From contig NZ_CABVLY010000031.1 of assembly GCF_902498995.1 (NCBI RefSeq), positions 1 to 64,000 of the forward strand: a DNA stretch of 64,000 bases. Direction: 5' to 3'. The stretch comes from Burkholderia anthina (GTDB lineage: Bacteria; Pseudomonadota; Gammaproteobacteria; Burkholderiales; Burkholderiaceae). Position 1 is the first letter of the stretch. The number at the start of each line of letters is the position of its first letter. A model generated the notes under the pieces. That model ran no database searches. It saw only the letters and a program-made list of their open reading frames with translations, and was not told the origin of the DNA. Shown here one piece after another: positions 9,039 to 17,884 of the stretch. Made by a program: the position numbers and the translations under genes.

Positions 9039-9536
9039 GTGACGGATGTTGTCGATAAGGAGACCCGCAGCCGCATGATGTCGGGAATTCGTGGCAAGGA
9101 CACCAAACCCGAGCTGATGATACGGCGCGCTCTGCATTCAAGGGGTTTCCGTTACCTTTTACATTCATCCAGTCTACCCGGAAAGCCGGACATGGTATTT
9201 CCGAAGTATCGTGCAGTTATATTCGTGCATGGTTGCTTCTGGCATGTTCATGGTTGCAAATACTTCAAACTTCCCGGGAGCCGGACGGAGTTCTGGCGGG
9301 AAAAACTTCTGAAAAACAGACGGAGAGACGAACTTGCCCTCGAAACCATACAGGCGCTCGGTTGGCGAGTGCTTGTTGTATGGGAATGTGCGACACGGGA
9401 GTTCAGGGCGGTCGACGCTGGCAACGCACTCGCTGAAACGGTCTCGCGATGGATCACTGGCGAGGCACCGAGTGCGGAAATTGGAATGGATGGCCAGCTT
9501 CGCATGTTGGCTCCGCGGGCACACGCGCCCATGTGA
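9039..9536 (+). CDS. vsr: Very short patch repair endonuclease Vsr
   Basis: A 165-residue Vsr family endonuclease that nicks 5' of T in T:G mismatches produced by deamination of 5-methylcytosine in CCWGG contexts. Numbering matches E. coli Vsr exactly: Asp51 in PGKPDMV, His64, Trp68 and His69 in HGCFWH. Position 63, Thr in E. coli, is Val here. The C-terminal WECATR and WITGEAPSAEIG segments also align. GTG start at 9039 with GGAG six bases upstream. It follows the Dcm-like methyltransferase by 68 bases, the classical dcm-vsr pairing, and so protects against the mutagenic cost of the methylation. Confidence 0.95.
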   Translation: MTDVVDKETRSRMMSGIRGKDTKPELMIRRALHSRGFRYLLHSSSLPGKPDMVFPKYRAVIFVHGCFWHVHGCKYFKLPGSRTEFWREKLLKNRRRDELALETIQALGWRVLVVWECATREFRAVDAGNALAETVSRWITGEAPSAEIGMDGQLRMLAPRAHAPM

Positions 9537-9791
9537 TGCTATTTGTTGCATATCCACTGAAAGTTCGACAGACAAACACGGTCGACGAACACGAACAGGC
9601 TTCCACAAGGCAAAGAAACTGAGAGGTCTCTGGGATATAATTGCGCAATAGCCGATGCGCTCTAAACGGTGCAGCGTACTAGCTGAGGGGCATGCGTTGA
9701 AGGGGCACTTATCTGCCGCAAGGCGTAAATGTTGACGGGCTGACGTTCTGGCCGGCTGTTCCCGAAGCTCAATCAATAGAGAAAAAGGGGC

Positions 9792-11114
9792 ATGGGGTTG
9801 CGAGAGTTTGAGACACTGGATGGATTGCTTGACTGTTTTGCTGAGCACGGAGCCCGGCACATCTATTATAAGTTCCTTGCCGAGAACGACAATAGCAAGC
9901 AGCAAATCTATCTCGGGAAAAGTTTCGAAGTCCTACAGCTGCTTGTTTTTGGAAAAATTCGCCCCGAAGCAAGCGTCAAGGTTCCCAATTTTAAAGCTGA
10001 TATACCACTATTCTGGATCGACGGTGATGGAAGGAAAGCCATTGCTCCAGGGGCGCAGCTGATTCTGTATCCAAAGTATCCGGAGGTTCGTCTCTCCGGG
10101 TTTCTTAGGGGATGCCCGCTTGCTCCTGCAGCGATACTTCGCCCTATTCCAAAAGACGAGCGGCGATTTAATAATGAGCCTGACGGTAGAGTGCTCTTCT
10201 TTGGCGTCTCGGATAGTTCGGTGTTCGCGTATCTGGCCACGGCCGTTTCACCTGTTGCGGTGACTATGCGCGAGCGTATGGAGAGAGCTGGCCAACGTGA
10301 TTCCGGGACGCTGCATGAGATCGTTCAGCAAGAAGTTCCAGACGCACGCAGTCTGTTGCTTGAGCGATTACGCGAAATTCACAGGCTAAATCCACACCCT
10401 TCCACGAAACTCGATCGTTTCGGAAATCGAACCGTTTATTCAGCACGAAACGGCGGTGGATATACACTTGAAGCGTTATTTGGCATCGTGCCCAACGGCC
10501 GTTCTGCTCCGGATTTTATGGGGTGGGAGTTGAAGGCATATAGTGGGTCAAGAATTACCTTGATGACGCCAGAACCAGATGCCGGCTACTATGGCACGAA
10601 TGGTGTAGAGGCTTTCCTTCGGAAGTATGGAAGAAATTTGCCGAACGATGTTATCTATTTCACCGGATCGCACAAAGTTGGGGTGCCGGCGAAATCATCC
10701 GGGCATACTCTTGTTGTAGTCGGATTTGATGAAAAATCAAAGAAAATCGTCGATGTAAATGGTGGCATTAGATTGCTTGACGAAAATGGCGAAATATCTG
10801 CTGAATGGACATATTCAGGCCTTGTTGAGCAATGGGCGCGAAAACATGCTGCCGCCGCCTATGTTCCCTACGAGAAATCATTGTCAGTGCCTGCTGATTA
10901 CAGATATAAAACCCCGGTTTTTCTTGGCGAGGGTACTGAATTCGAGATGTTCTTAAAGGCACTCGCGGACGGAAAAATTATCTATGATCCGGCTCCAAAG
11001 CTGGAGCGCGCGAGCATGAAAAATTCTAAAACAAAGGCAAGGAGTCAGTTCAGGATGGGGGTAAAGGATCTTGCTTCTTTGTATCAAAAATTTGAATCGG
11101 TGGAAGTAATCTAA
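9792..11114 (+). CDS. MvaI/BcnI-family restriction endonuclease with N-terminal extension
   Basis: A 440-residue protein whose C-terminal half (about 210-440) matches the MvaI/BcnI family, nucleases that cut CC(W/S)GG. The active site is Asp241-X4-Glu246-X-Lys248 (DFMGWELKA), the same spacing as in MvaI. MvaI itself is about 246 residues, so the N-terminal 200 residues are extra; strands such as IYYKFLAENDNSKQQIYLG and EVRLSGFLRG recall the B3-like DNA-binding domain of EcoRII, which would suggest an effector-site (type IIE-like) enzyme. That part is inference. ATG at 9792 has AAGGGG almost abutting it, so the true start may differ slightly. With the methyltransferase it forms a probable CCWGG restriction-modification system. 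Codon use and AT content (especially 10700-11110) are unlike the core genes. Confidence 0.87.
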   Translation: MGLREFETLDGLLDCFAEHGARHIYYKFLAENDNSKQQIYLGKSFEVLQLLVFGKIRPEASVKVPNFKADIPLFWIDGDGRKAIAPGAQLILYPKYPEVRLSGFLRGCPLAPAAILRPIPKDERRFNNEPDGRVLFFGVSDSSVFAYLATAVSPVAVTMRERMERAGQRDSGTLHEIVQQEVPDARSLLLERLREIHRLNPHPSTKLDRFGNRTVYSARNGGGYTLEALFGIVPNGRSAPDFMGWELKAYSGSRITLMTPEPDAGYYGTNGVEAFLRKYGRNLPNDVIYFTGSHKVGVPAKSSGHTLVVVGFDEKSKKIVDVNGGIRLLDENGEISAEWTYSGLVEQWARKHAAAAYVPYEKSLSVPADYRYKTPVFLGEGTEFEMFLKALADGKIIYDPAPKLERASMKNSKTKARSQFRMGVKDLASLYQKFESVEVI

Positions 11115-11193
11115 TTTCCCCTCGCTAAGCTGACCATCCCATTAGGATGGGTGTTCAGGTTTTATCGTGAAACTCATTTATTAATAGAAAAGA

Positions 11194-11227
11194 CCCATGA
11201 GTTTTTAACTCATGGGCCTCATTTTTT
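11194..11227. terminator. Bidirectional terminator between restriction gene and gyrB
   Basis: CCCATGAGTT (11194-11203) and AACTCATGGG (11207-11216) form a perfect 10-bp stem with loop TTT. Rightward it is followed by TTTTTT (about 11222-11227), and leftward by a short T-rich stretch, so it can end both the restriction gene and the convergent gyrB. A smaller hairpin (CCATCC/GGATGG, 11134-11150) lies upstream. This marks the right edge of the accessory region. Confidence 0.85.
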
Positions 11228-11255
11228 ATATCTATACGATTAGAAGCAGACTGCG

Positions 11256-13730
11256 TTAGACATCAATATTGCCGGCCCGCAGAGCATTGCTCTCGATAAA
11301 CGCCCGCCGCGGCTCCACATCATCCCCCATGAGGGTAGTAAAGATCCCATCCGCGGCAATCGCGTCTTCGATCTGCACGCGCAGCAGGCGCCGCACTGCC
11401 GGATCCATCGTCGTTTCCCACAGCTGCTCGGGGTTCATCTCGCCGAGCCCCTTATAGCGTTGTTTGGAGACGTTGCGTTCAGCATCCGCCAGCAGCCACT
11501 TCATCGCGCTCTTGAAGTCCGCCACGGCCATGCTGCGCTCACCGCGCTTGATAACCGCACCTTCCCCGATGAGCCCCTTGAACGTATTCGCGGTGGTCAC
11601 GAGCTGCTGATAATCCGCCGTGTGCTGGAATTCCTGGTCGATGACCGAAACCCGCACGTTGCCGTGATGCGTCCGCTCGACATGCAGCGACCGCTGTTCG
11701 CGAACCGCGTCATACGCAGGCACCACCCGCACTTCGTTCTTCAGCGCTTCGTCATGCAACGCAGCATGCAGCGCCTTCGCCGAAGCCTCGGTCGAAGCCT
11801 CGGTGGAGAGGTCGATCACCACCCCGTCCATAACGGCTTCCAGCGCGGCCGGGTCATACAACCGGCTCAACCGCTCGATCACGCTCTTCGACAGCAGATA
11901 CGACCGAGCCAACTCGCCAAGCGCATCACCCGAAATCGCAGCCGCATTCTCACCCGGCACCAGCTCCGACCCTTGCAGCGCCAACCGCAGCATGTGCGCG
12001 TTCAGCTCCACATCATCCTTCAGATACCGCTCGTCCTTGCCCGCCTTGATCTTGTAAAGCGGCGGCTGCGCGATATACACATAGCCGCGCTCGATCATGT
12101 CCGGCATCTGGCGATACAGGAACGTGAGCAGCAGCGTCCGGATGTGCGCACCGTCGACGTCCGCGTCGGTCATGATGATGATGCGGTGATAGCGGAGCTT
12201 TTCGAGGTTGTAGTCTTCCTTGCCGATCCCGCACCCAAGCGCGGTCACGAGCGTGACGATCTGCTCCGACGACAGCAGCTTGTCGTAGCGTGCCTTCTCG
12301 ACGTTCAGCACCTTGCCGCGCAGCGGCAGGATCGCCTGGAACTTCCGGTCACGCCCTTGCTTGGCCGAGCCACCTGCCGAGTCACCCTCGACGATGTAGA
12401 TTTCGCACTTCGCCGGGTCTTTCTCCTGGCAGTCCGCGAGCTTGCCCGGCAGGCCGACGCCGTCGAGCACGCCCTTGCGGCGCGTCATCTCGCGAGCCTT
12501 CCGCGCAGCATCACGCGCCCGAGCAGCCTCAACGATCTTCCCGCAGATGATCTTCGCGTCGATCGGCGTTTCCAAAAGGAACTCTTCCAGCGCCTTCGCC
12601 ACAACTTCTTCAACCGGCGCACGAACCTCGGAAGAAACCAGCTTGTCCTTCGTCTGCGAGCTGAACTTCGGCTCCGGCACCTTCACGGACAGCACGCACG
12701 ACAGCCCTTCGCGCATGTCGTCGCCGGTCGTCTCGACCTTCGCCTTCTTCGCGATTTCGTTGTCGGTGATGTACTTGTTGATGACGCGCGTCATCGCGGC
12801 CCGCAGGCCGGTGAGGTGGGTACCGCCGTCACGCTGCGGAATGTTGTTCGTGAAGCACAGCACGTTCTCGTTGTAGCTGTCGTTCCACTGCATCGCGACT
12901 TCCACGCCGACGCCATCCTTCTCGCCGTTCGCGAAGAACACCGTCGGGTGCAGGTTAGTCTTGGTCTTGTTGATGAACTCGACGAAGCCTTTCACACCGC
13001 CGGCGAACGCGAAATCGTCTTCCTTGCCCGACCGCAGATCGGTCAAACGAATCCGCACACCATTGTTCAGGAACGAAAGCTCACGCATCCGCTTCGCGAG
13101 GATGTCGTAGTGATACTCGACCGTCCCGAAAATCGTCGGATCCGCCATGAAGTGCACTTCGGTGCCGCGGTTCTCGGTATCGCCCGTGACCAGCATCGGC
13201 GACACTTCGACACCATCGACCATCTCGAGCACGCGCTCCTGCGCAACACCGCGATGGAACTCCATGAACCGCTTCTTGCCGTCACGGCGCACCGTGAGGC
13301 GCAGCCAGCTCGACAGCGCGTTCACGCACGAAACCCCCACGCCGTGCAGACCACCGGAAACCTTATAGCTGTTCTGGTCGAACTTCCCCCCAGCATGCAG
13401 CTCCGTCATCACGATTTCCGCAGCACTGCGCTTCGGCTCGTGCTTGTCGTTCATCTTCACGTCGGTCGGAATCCCGCGGCCGTTGTCGGTCACGGAAATC
13501 GAGTTGTCGGCGTGAATCGTCACGTGGATGTCGTTGCAGTACCCGGCCAACGCTTCGTCGATCGAGTTGTCGAGCACCTCGAACACGAGGTGATGCAGAC
13601 CGGTGCCGTCCGATGTGTCGCCGATGTACATCCCGGGGCGCTTGCGCACCGCTTCCAGACCTTCGAGGATCTGGATCGACGAGGCGCCGTAGCTGCTGTT
13701 ATCGGGTTGCGGATTGTGCTGTTCACTCAT
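11256..13730 (-). CDS. gyrB: DNA gyrase subunit B
   Basis: An 824-residue GyrB, the ATPase subunit of gyrase that introduces negative supercoils with GyrA. The GHKL ATPase is N-terminal (LEAVRKRPGMYIGDT, then GGLHGVGVSCVNALS). The TOPRIM metal-binding motifs EGDSAGGSAKQGRDR and DADVDGAH lie in the middle, and the C-terminal QRYKGLGEMNP box is intact. A beta-proteobacterial insertion is present between TOPRIM and the tail (about 560-740). ATG at 13730 is preferred because GGAAGA lies 7 bases upstream and the family starts MSEQ. It is downstream of dnaN and dnaA on the same strand, the conserved origin arrangement. Confidence 0.98.
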   Translation of the reverse strand: MSEQHNPQPDNSSYGASSIQILEGLEAVRKRPGMYIGDTSDGTGLHHLVFEVLDNSIDEALAGYCNDIHVTIHADNSISVTDNGRGIPTDVKMNDKHEPKRSAAEIVMTELHAGGKFDQNSYKVSGGLHGVGVSCVNALSSWLRLTVRRDGKKRFMEFHRGVAQERVLEMVDGVEVSPMLVTGDTENRGTEVHFMADPTIFGTVEYHYDILAKRMRELSFLNNGVRIRLTDLRSGKEDDFAFAGGVKGFVEFINKTKTNLHPTVFFANGEKDGVGVEVAMQWNDSYNENVLCFTNNIPQRDGGTHLTGLRAAMTRVINKYITDNEIAKKAKVETTGDDMREGLSCVLSVKVPEPKFSSQTKDKLVSSEVRAPVEEVVAKALEEFLLETPIDAKIICGKIVEAARARDAARKAREMTRRKGVLDGVGLPGKLADCQEKDPAKCEIYIVEGDSAGGSAKQGRDRKFQAILPLRGKVLNVEKARYDKLLSSEQIVTLVTALGCGIGKEDYNLEKLRYHRIIIMTDADVDGAHIRTLLLTFLYRQMPDMIERGYVYIAQPPLYKIKAGKDERYLKDDVELNAHMLRLALQGSELVPGENAAAISGDALGELARSYLLSKSVIERLSRLYDPAALEAVMDGVVIDLSTEASTEASAKALHAALHDEALKNEVRVVPAYDAVREQRSLHVERTHHGNVRVSVIDQEFQHTADYQQLVTTANTFKGLIGEGAVIKRGERSMAVADFKSAMKWLLADAERNVSKQRYKGLGEMNPEQLWETTMDPAVRRLLRVQIEDAIAADGIFTTLMGDDVEPRRAFIESNALRAGNIDV

Positions 13731-13865
13731 GGATATCTTCCGGTTCTGCGAGGCCACTCAAGTGGCGGCGCGGTGCGTTTCAGCGAGAGAAATCGCCGGG
13801 CCGCTCCAGTTTCCTGGCCCGCCCGGGGCGCCAAAAGGCACCAAAGGGACGGGTTGTCGGTTCGC

Positions 13866-13895
13866 CATAAAAACGCCAAAGGGGCTTGCCGCCCC
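13866..13895 (-). terminator. Weak hairpin between dnaN and gyrB
   Basis: GGGGC (13881-13885) and GCCCC (13891-13895) form a short stem. Leftward it is followed by TTTGGCGTTTTT. This could attenuate dnaN transcription before gyrB; with a 5-bp stem it is a weak candidate. Confidence 0.35.
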
Positions 13896-13922
13896 CTGGT
13901 GTGTGTCGCGATGTCGAACGCG

Positions 13923-15029
13923 TCAGATGCGCATCGGCATCACGACATACTTGAACTCTTCGTTCTCGGGCACCGTGATCAGCGCGCTCGAGCTGGCGTC
14001 GCCAAGGCTCACCTGCACGGTGTCGACCTTCAGGTTCGCGAGCACGTCGAGCAGATACGTGACGTTGAAGCCGATGTCGACGGTGTCGCCCTGATAAGCG
14101 ATTTCGAGTTCTTCCTGCGCCTCTTCCTGATCGGCGTTGGTCGACATGATCTTCAGCTGGCCCGGCGCGATGATGCAGCGCACGCCCTTGAACTTGTCCG
14201 AGGTCAGGATGGCCGCGCGTTGCAGCGAACGCTGCAGTTCTTCACGGCCGATCTCGAACGTGTTCTTGTGCGCCTTCGGGATCACGCGCTGGAAGTCGGG
14301 GAACTTGCCCTCGACGAGTTTCGACACGAGCTCGACCTGGCCGAACGTGAACTTGGCCTGGGTCTGCGCGATGTCGATGGTGACGGTGTCGTCGATATCT
14401 TCGAGCAGGCGCTGCAGCTCGAGAATCGTCTTGCGCGGGACGATCACTTCCTGGCGGCCGAACGTGCCGCCTTCGAGCTTCATCGACGAGAACGCGAGGC
14501 GGTGGCCGTCGGTGGCCACGGCCATCAGCTGGTCGCCGTCGACGACGAGCAGCATCCCGTTCAGGTAGTAGCGGATGTCCTGCTGCGCCATCGCGAAGTG
14601 CACCATGCCGAGCAACTGGCGGAACGACTTCTGCGGGACGGTCAGGGTGGCGCCGAAATCCTTGGCCTGCGCGACGGTCGGGAACTCGTCGGCCGCCAGG
14701 GTTTGCAGTGCGAAGCGGCTCTTGCCGGACTGAACGGTGAGGCGCTTGTCGGCGAGCGACAGCGTGACCTGGCCGTCAGGCATCGCGCGCAGGATGTCGA
14801 GCAGCTTGCGGGCCGCGACGGTAGTGGCCACCTGGTCGCCGCCCACGCCGAAATCGGCGCGCGTGGTGATCTGCAGCTCCAGGTCGGTCGACAGGAATGA
14901 AACGTCCGGGCCGTTCTTGGTGATCAGCAGGTTGGCAAGGATCGGCAACGTATGGCGGCGTTCGACGATGCCGCTGACCGTTTGCAGCGGCCTGAGGAGT
15001 GTGTCTCGTTCGGTCTTGACCAGTTGCAT
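13923..15029 (-). CDS. dnaN: DNA polymerase III subunit beta (sliding clamp)
   Basis: A 368-residue beta clamp, the ring that tethers DNA polymerase III to DNA. The start MQLVKTERDTLLRPLQ, the RRHTLPILANLL strand and the invariant C-terminal YVVMPMRI are all as expected for beta-proteobacterial DnaN with three clamp domains. It lies 169 bases after dnaA on the same strand, with gyrB following, so it is probably expressed partly from the dnaA promoter. No anomalies were seen. Confidence 0.98.
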   Translation of the reverse strand: MQLVKTERDTLLRPLQTVSGIVERRHTLPILANLLITKNGPDVSFLSTDLELQITTRADFGVGGDQVATTVAARKLLDILRAMPDGQVTLSLADKRLTVQSGKSRFALQTLAADEFPTVAQAKDFGATLTVPQKSFRQLLGMVHFAMAQQDIRYYLNGMLLVVDGDQLMAVATDGHRLAFSSMKLEGGTFGRQEVIVPRKTILELQRLLEDIDDTVTIDIAQTQAKFTFGQVELVSKLVEGKFPDFQRVIPKAHKNTFEIGREELQRSLQRAAILTSDKFKGVRCIIAPGQLKIMSTNADQEEAQEELEIAYQGDTVDIGFNVTYLLDVLANLKVDTVQVSLGDASSSALITVPENEEFKYVVMPMRI

Positions 15030-15198
15030 AGAGTTCCTTCGTTGAGTAACGGCCTGCAGCGCAGCAGCCTCGCAGCGCCCCGCCGGCCGGGCTCTTGGCC
15101 CGCCACCACCGGGGCGGTCAAACCAGTATTGTGCCTCAAAACCGAACCGCCCCCCTTAAATTGGGGCGGAGGCCGAATTATCAAGCGCGCCCGCGCGC

Positions 15199-16776
15199 TC
15201 AACCCTTCAGCGTCTGTTCCAGCACGTGCAGCTCGTGGTTGAGCTGCGCGTCCTTGCTGCGCTCGTCGGCGATCTTGCGCACGGCATGCAGCACGGTGGT
15301 GTGATCGCGCCCGCCGAACAGCTCGCCGATTTCCGGCAGGCTCTTCTGCGTGAGTTCCTTCGCGAGGTACATCGCGATCTGCCGCGGCCGCGCGATGTTC
15401 GCGGGACGCTTCTTCGAATACATGTCGGCGACCTTGATGTTGTAGAAGTCGGCGACGGTCTTCTGGATGTTCTCGACCGAAATCTGCCGGTTCTGCACGG
15501 TCAGCAGATCCTTCAGCGCTTCCTTGGTCAGCTCGATCGAGATCTCGCGGCCGTGGAACTTTGAATACGCGAGGATCTTGCGCAGCGCGCCTTCGAGCTC
15601 GCGCACGTTGGAGCGCAGGTGCTTCGCGACGAAGAACGCGACGTCTTCCGACAGGTTCACGTATTCCGACTGCGCCTTGCGCATCAGGATCGCGACGCGC
15701 ATCTCGAGCTCGGGCGGCTCGATCGCGACGGTGAGGCCCGAGTCGAAGCGCGAGATCAGGCGATCGTCGATGCCCGAGATCTCCTTCGGATACGTATCGC
15801 TGGTGATGATCACCTGCGCCTTGTTCGCGACGAGCGCCTCGAACGCGTAGAAGAATTCCTCTTGCGTGCGCGATTTGCCGGAGAAGAACTGGATATCGTC
15901 GATCAGCAGCAGGTCGAGCGAGTGGTAGTAGCGTTTGAAGTCGTCGAACGCCTTGCGCTGGTACGCCTTCACCACGTCGGACACGTATTGCTCTGCGTGG
16001 ATGTAGCGGATCCGCGCGCCGGCCTTGTCGAGCAGCAACTGGTTGCCGATCGCGTGGATCAGGTGGGTCTTGCCGAGGCCGACGCCGCCGTACAGGAACA
16101 GCGGGTTGTACGAAATGCCGGGGTTGTCCGCGACCTGGATCGCGGCGGCGCGCGCGAGCTGGTTGGCCTTGCCGGTCACGAAGTTGTCGAACGTGAGCAC
16201 GGGGTTCAGCTTCGAACGTTCGTACATCGAATCGGCTTCGCCGCCATTGGCGGGCGCGGCACCGGGGCCCGGACGCCAGGTCCGGCGGCCGGCGGCCGCT
16301 TCGTGCGCGGGCAGGCTCGGCAGGTCGATGTCGGCGTCGTCGGCGTTCAGGTGGTGTGCCGCGGCCGCCGACGGCGTCATCGGCACGTCGGCCGGCGCGC
16401 TGGGCGCGGCGGCGGCATTCGCGCTCAGGTTGGCGGCGATCGCGGCCACGGTGGCGGCGGGGCCGCTCGGTGCGAGCGGCGCGCGCGGGGCAGCCGGCGC
16501 GGCGCCTGCGGCGGCGCTGCGCAGGCCGGCCTTCGGATCGAGGACGAACTGGACGTCGACCGGCGCATTCCAGAAATCCCGGGCCAGATCGGAGATGCGG
16601 CCCGAAAACTGGCTCTTGACCCAGTCCAGCTTGAAGCGGTTCGGCGCGGCGATGGACAGCGTGTTCGCCGACGCATCGAAGGCCACCGGGGCCAGGGGTT
16701 TGATCCACGTCACGTACTGCTGGGGCGTTAGCTCGCGCTCCAGCAGTGCGGAACAGTGTTGCCAGAAATCGTTCAT
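15199..16776 (-). CDS. dnaA: Chromosomal replication initiator DnaA
   Basis: A 525-residue DnaA. Domain I starts FWQHCSALLERELTPQQYVTW. A long Ala/Pro-rich domain II linker (about 95-185) is typical of Burkholderia. The AAA+ domain has Walker A GGVGLGKTH and Walker B LLLIDDIQFF, and domain IV carries the DnaA-box reader GGRDHTTVLHAVRKI. The start at 16776 was chosen by alignment of MNDFWQH to the family; the ribosome-binding site is weak. A DnaA box lies upstream at 16979, so autoregulation is likely. It is divergent from rpmH. Confidence 0.98.
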   Translation of the reverse strand: MNDFWQHCSALLERELTPQQYVTWIKPLAPVAFDASANTLSIAAPNRFKLDWVKSQFSGRISDLARDFWNAPVDVQFVLDPKAGLRSAAAGAAPAAPRAPLAPSGPAATVAAIAANLSANAAAAPSAPADVPMTPSAAAAHHLNADDADIDLPSLPAHEAAAGRRTWRPGPGAAPANGGEADSMYERSKLNPVLTFDNFVTGKANQLARAAAIQVADNPGISYNPLFLYGGVGLGKTHLIHAIGNQLLLDKAGARIRYIHAEQYVSDVVKAYQRKAFDDFKRYYHSLDLLLIDDIQFFSGKSRTQEEFFYAFEALVANKAQVIITSDTYPKEISGIDDRLISRFDSGLTVAIEPPELEMRVAILMRKAQSEYVNLSEDVAFFVAKHLRSNVRELEGALRKILAYSKFHGREISIELTKEALKDLLTVQNRQISVENIQKTVADFYNIKVADMYSKKRPANIARPRQIAMYLAKELTQKSLPEIGELFGGRDHTTVLHAVRKIADERSKDAQLNHELHVLEQTLKG

Positions 16777-16978
16777 CAAGTAACTGTCGTTTTTTGCATG
16801 CACAGCGCGGCTCGCCGGCGCCCTTGTGGCGGTTGCGCAACAAGGCCCGAAGCGGTCGTGCGAGCGTGCCTCGGACGCCTGCGTCACAGTCGTGCAGCGG
16901 CAGGCGGGCGCCGAAGCGGCGTGCGGGATTCTTGGAGATAAGGCGAGATTCTAACGCCAAACGCGGCCACAGCGGGAG

Positions 16979-16987
16979 TTATCCACA
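16979..16987 (+). promoter_or_regulatory. Consensus DnaA box in dnaA-rpmH intergenic region
   Basis: TTATCCACA is a perfect match to the high-affinity DnaA box TTATNCACA. It is followed by a GCTGTGGCTGTGG stretch. It lies about 200 bases upstream of dnaA and 210 upstream of rpmH. Only one perfect box was seen here, so autoregulation of dnaA is clear as a possibility, while a full oriC at this spot is unproven. Confidence 0.75.
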
Positions 16988-17053
16988 GGCTGTGGCTGTG
17001 GGCCGCGGGGCCGGATCGGCGGAGGCCGGCACAGGCGGACGACGCCTAAAGTA

Positions 17054-17082
17054 TTGACCGCCAAGAGAAAAACGGTTTAAAT
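17054..17082 (+). promoter_or_regulatory. Promoter of rpmH operon
   Basis: TTGACC (17054-17059) and TTAAAT (17077-17082) are separated by 17 bases, a good sigma-70 pair about 115 bases before rpmH. It probably drives rpmH-rnpA-yidD-yidC. Confidence 0.6.
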
Positions 17083-17197
17083 AGCGGGTTCCGCGAAAAC
17101 CAATCCTGTATTCCCGGCGATTGCGTTCGCCCGAATGCCTCCGGTTAAGGGCACGCGGTCCCCTGAATTTCGACATTCTCGAACAAGTGAGAACATC

Positions 17198-17332
17198 ATG
17201 AAACGTACTTACCAACCGTCCGTGACGCGCCGCAAGCGCACCCATGGCTTCCGTGTCCGCATGAAGACGGCAGGTGGCCGCAAGGTCATCAACGCTCGCC
17301 GCGCGAAGGGCCGCAAGCGCCTCGCCATCTAA
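17198..17332 (+). CDS. rpmH: Large ribosomal subunit protein bL34
   Basis: The 44-residue L34 protein, highly basic, with the invariant start MKRTYQPS and the RRAKGRKRL end. ATG at 17198 fixed by the family start; GAGAA lies just upstream. It is the first gene of the rpmH-rnpA-yidD-yidC cluster. Confidence 0.99.
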
Positions 17333-17338
17333 GGCAGG

Positions 17339-17809
17339 TTGCGCGCTGTGTCCGCCGTCCGCAGTCCTGCGGAAGGTGCCGTCGAGCCGGGTGCGAATCC
17401 GTCGCAGACGAAAGCCGCCTTCCCGAAAGCTGCGCGACTTCTGAAAACGGATGAATTTTCATCCGTTTTTCGTTTGCGCCCCTGGCGGCGTTCCGCGCAC
17501 TTCGTGATCTACGGCAAGCCGACCGGCGAGCCTGCCCGTCTGGGGCTCGTCGTCGGCAAGAAGTATGCGCCGCGCGCGGTAACGCGTAACCTCGTGAAGC
17601 GGCTTGCGCGCGATGCGTTTCGCTTGCGCCGGGCCGAATTCGCCGGTTACGACCTGCTGCTGCGGCAGCACACGCGCTTCGACAAGAAAGCGCTGCCGAG
17701 CGCGGCTTCCGCCCCGCTCGCGGCGATGTGCGCGGCCGAAATCCGCGAGCTGCTCGACAGGGCAGCCCGGGAAATCGCGCGCAGGGCGTCGAAGCCCGCG
17801 TCCGAGTGA
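17339..17809 (+). CDS. rnpA: Ribonuclease P protein component
   Basis: About 156 residues. This basic protein binds the RnpB RNA in the enzyme that matures tRNA 5' ends. The conserved core begins at FPKAARLLKTDEFSSVF and includes the RNR-like basic helix AVTRNLVKRLARDAFR. No ATG precedes the core: the first usable codon is TTG at 17339, six bases after the rpmH stop and behind GGCAGG, with GTG at 17348 as an alternative. Overlapping expression with rpmH is usual. The start codon is uncertain. Confidence 0.93.
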   Translation: MRAVSAVRSPAEGAVEPGANPSQTKAAFPKAARLLKTDEFSSVFRLRPWRRSAHFVIYGKPTGEPARLGLVVGKKYAPRAVTRNLVKRLARDAFRLRRAEFAGYDLLLRQHTRFDKKALPSAASAPLAAMCAAEIRELLDRAAREIARRASKPASE

Positions 17810-17884
17810 CGCATCCGTCCGCGGTGCGGCGTTCGCGCCTGCCCGGCCGGTTTTGACGCGGCGTCGTACGGCGCCGCCCAAGGT

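Noticed and set aside
11460..14900. 1146-codon open frame on the plus strand
   Set aside because: It runs antisense through gyrB and dnaN. Its translation is low-complexity Arg/His/Val/Leu typical of the reverse complement of GC-rich genes, with no recognisable domain.
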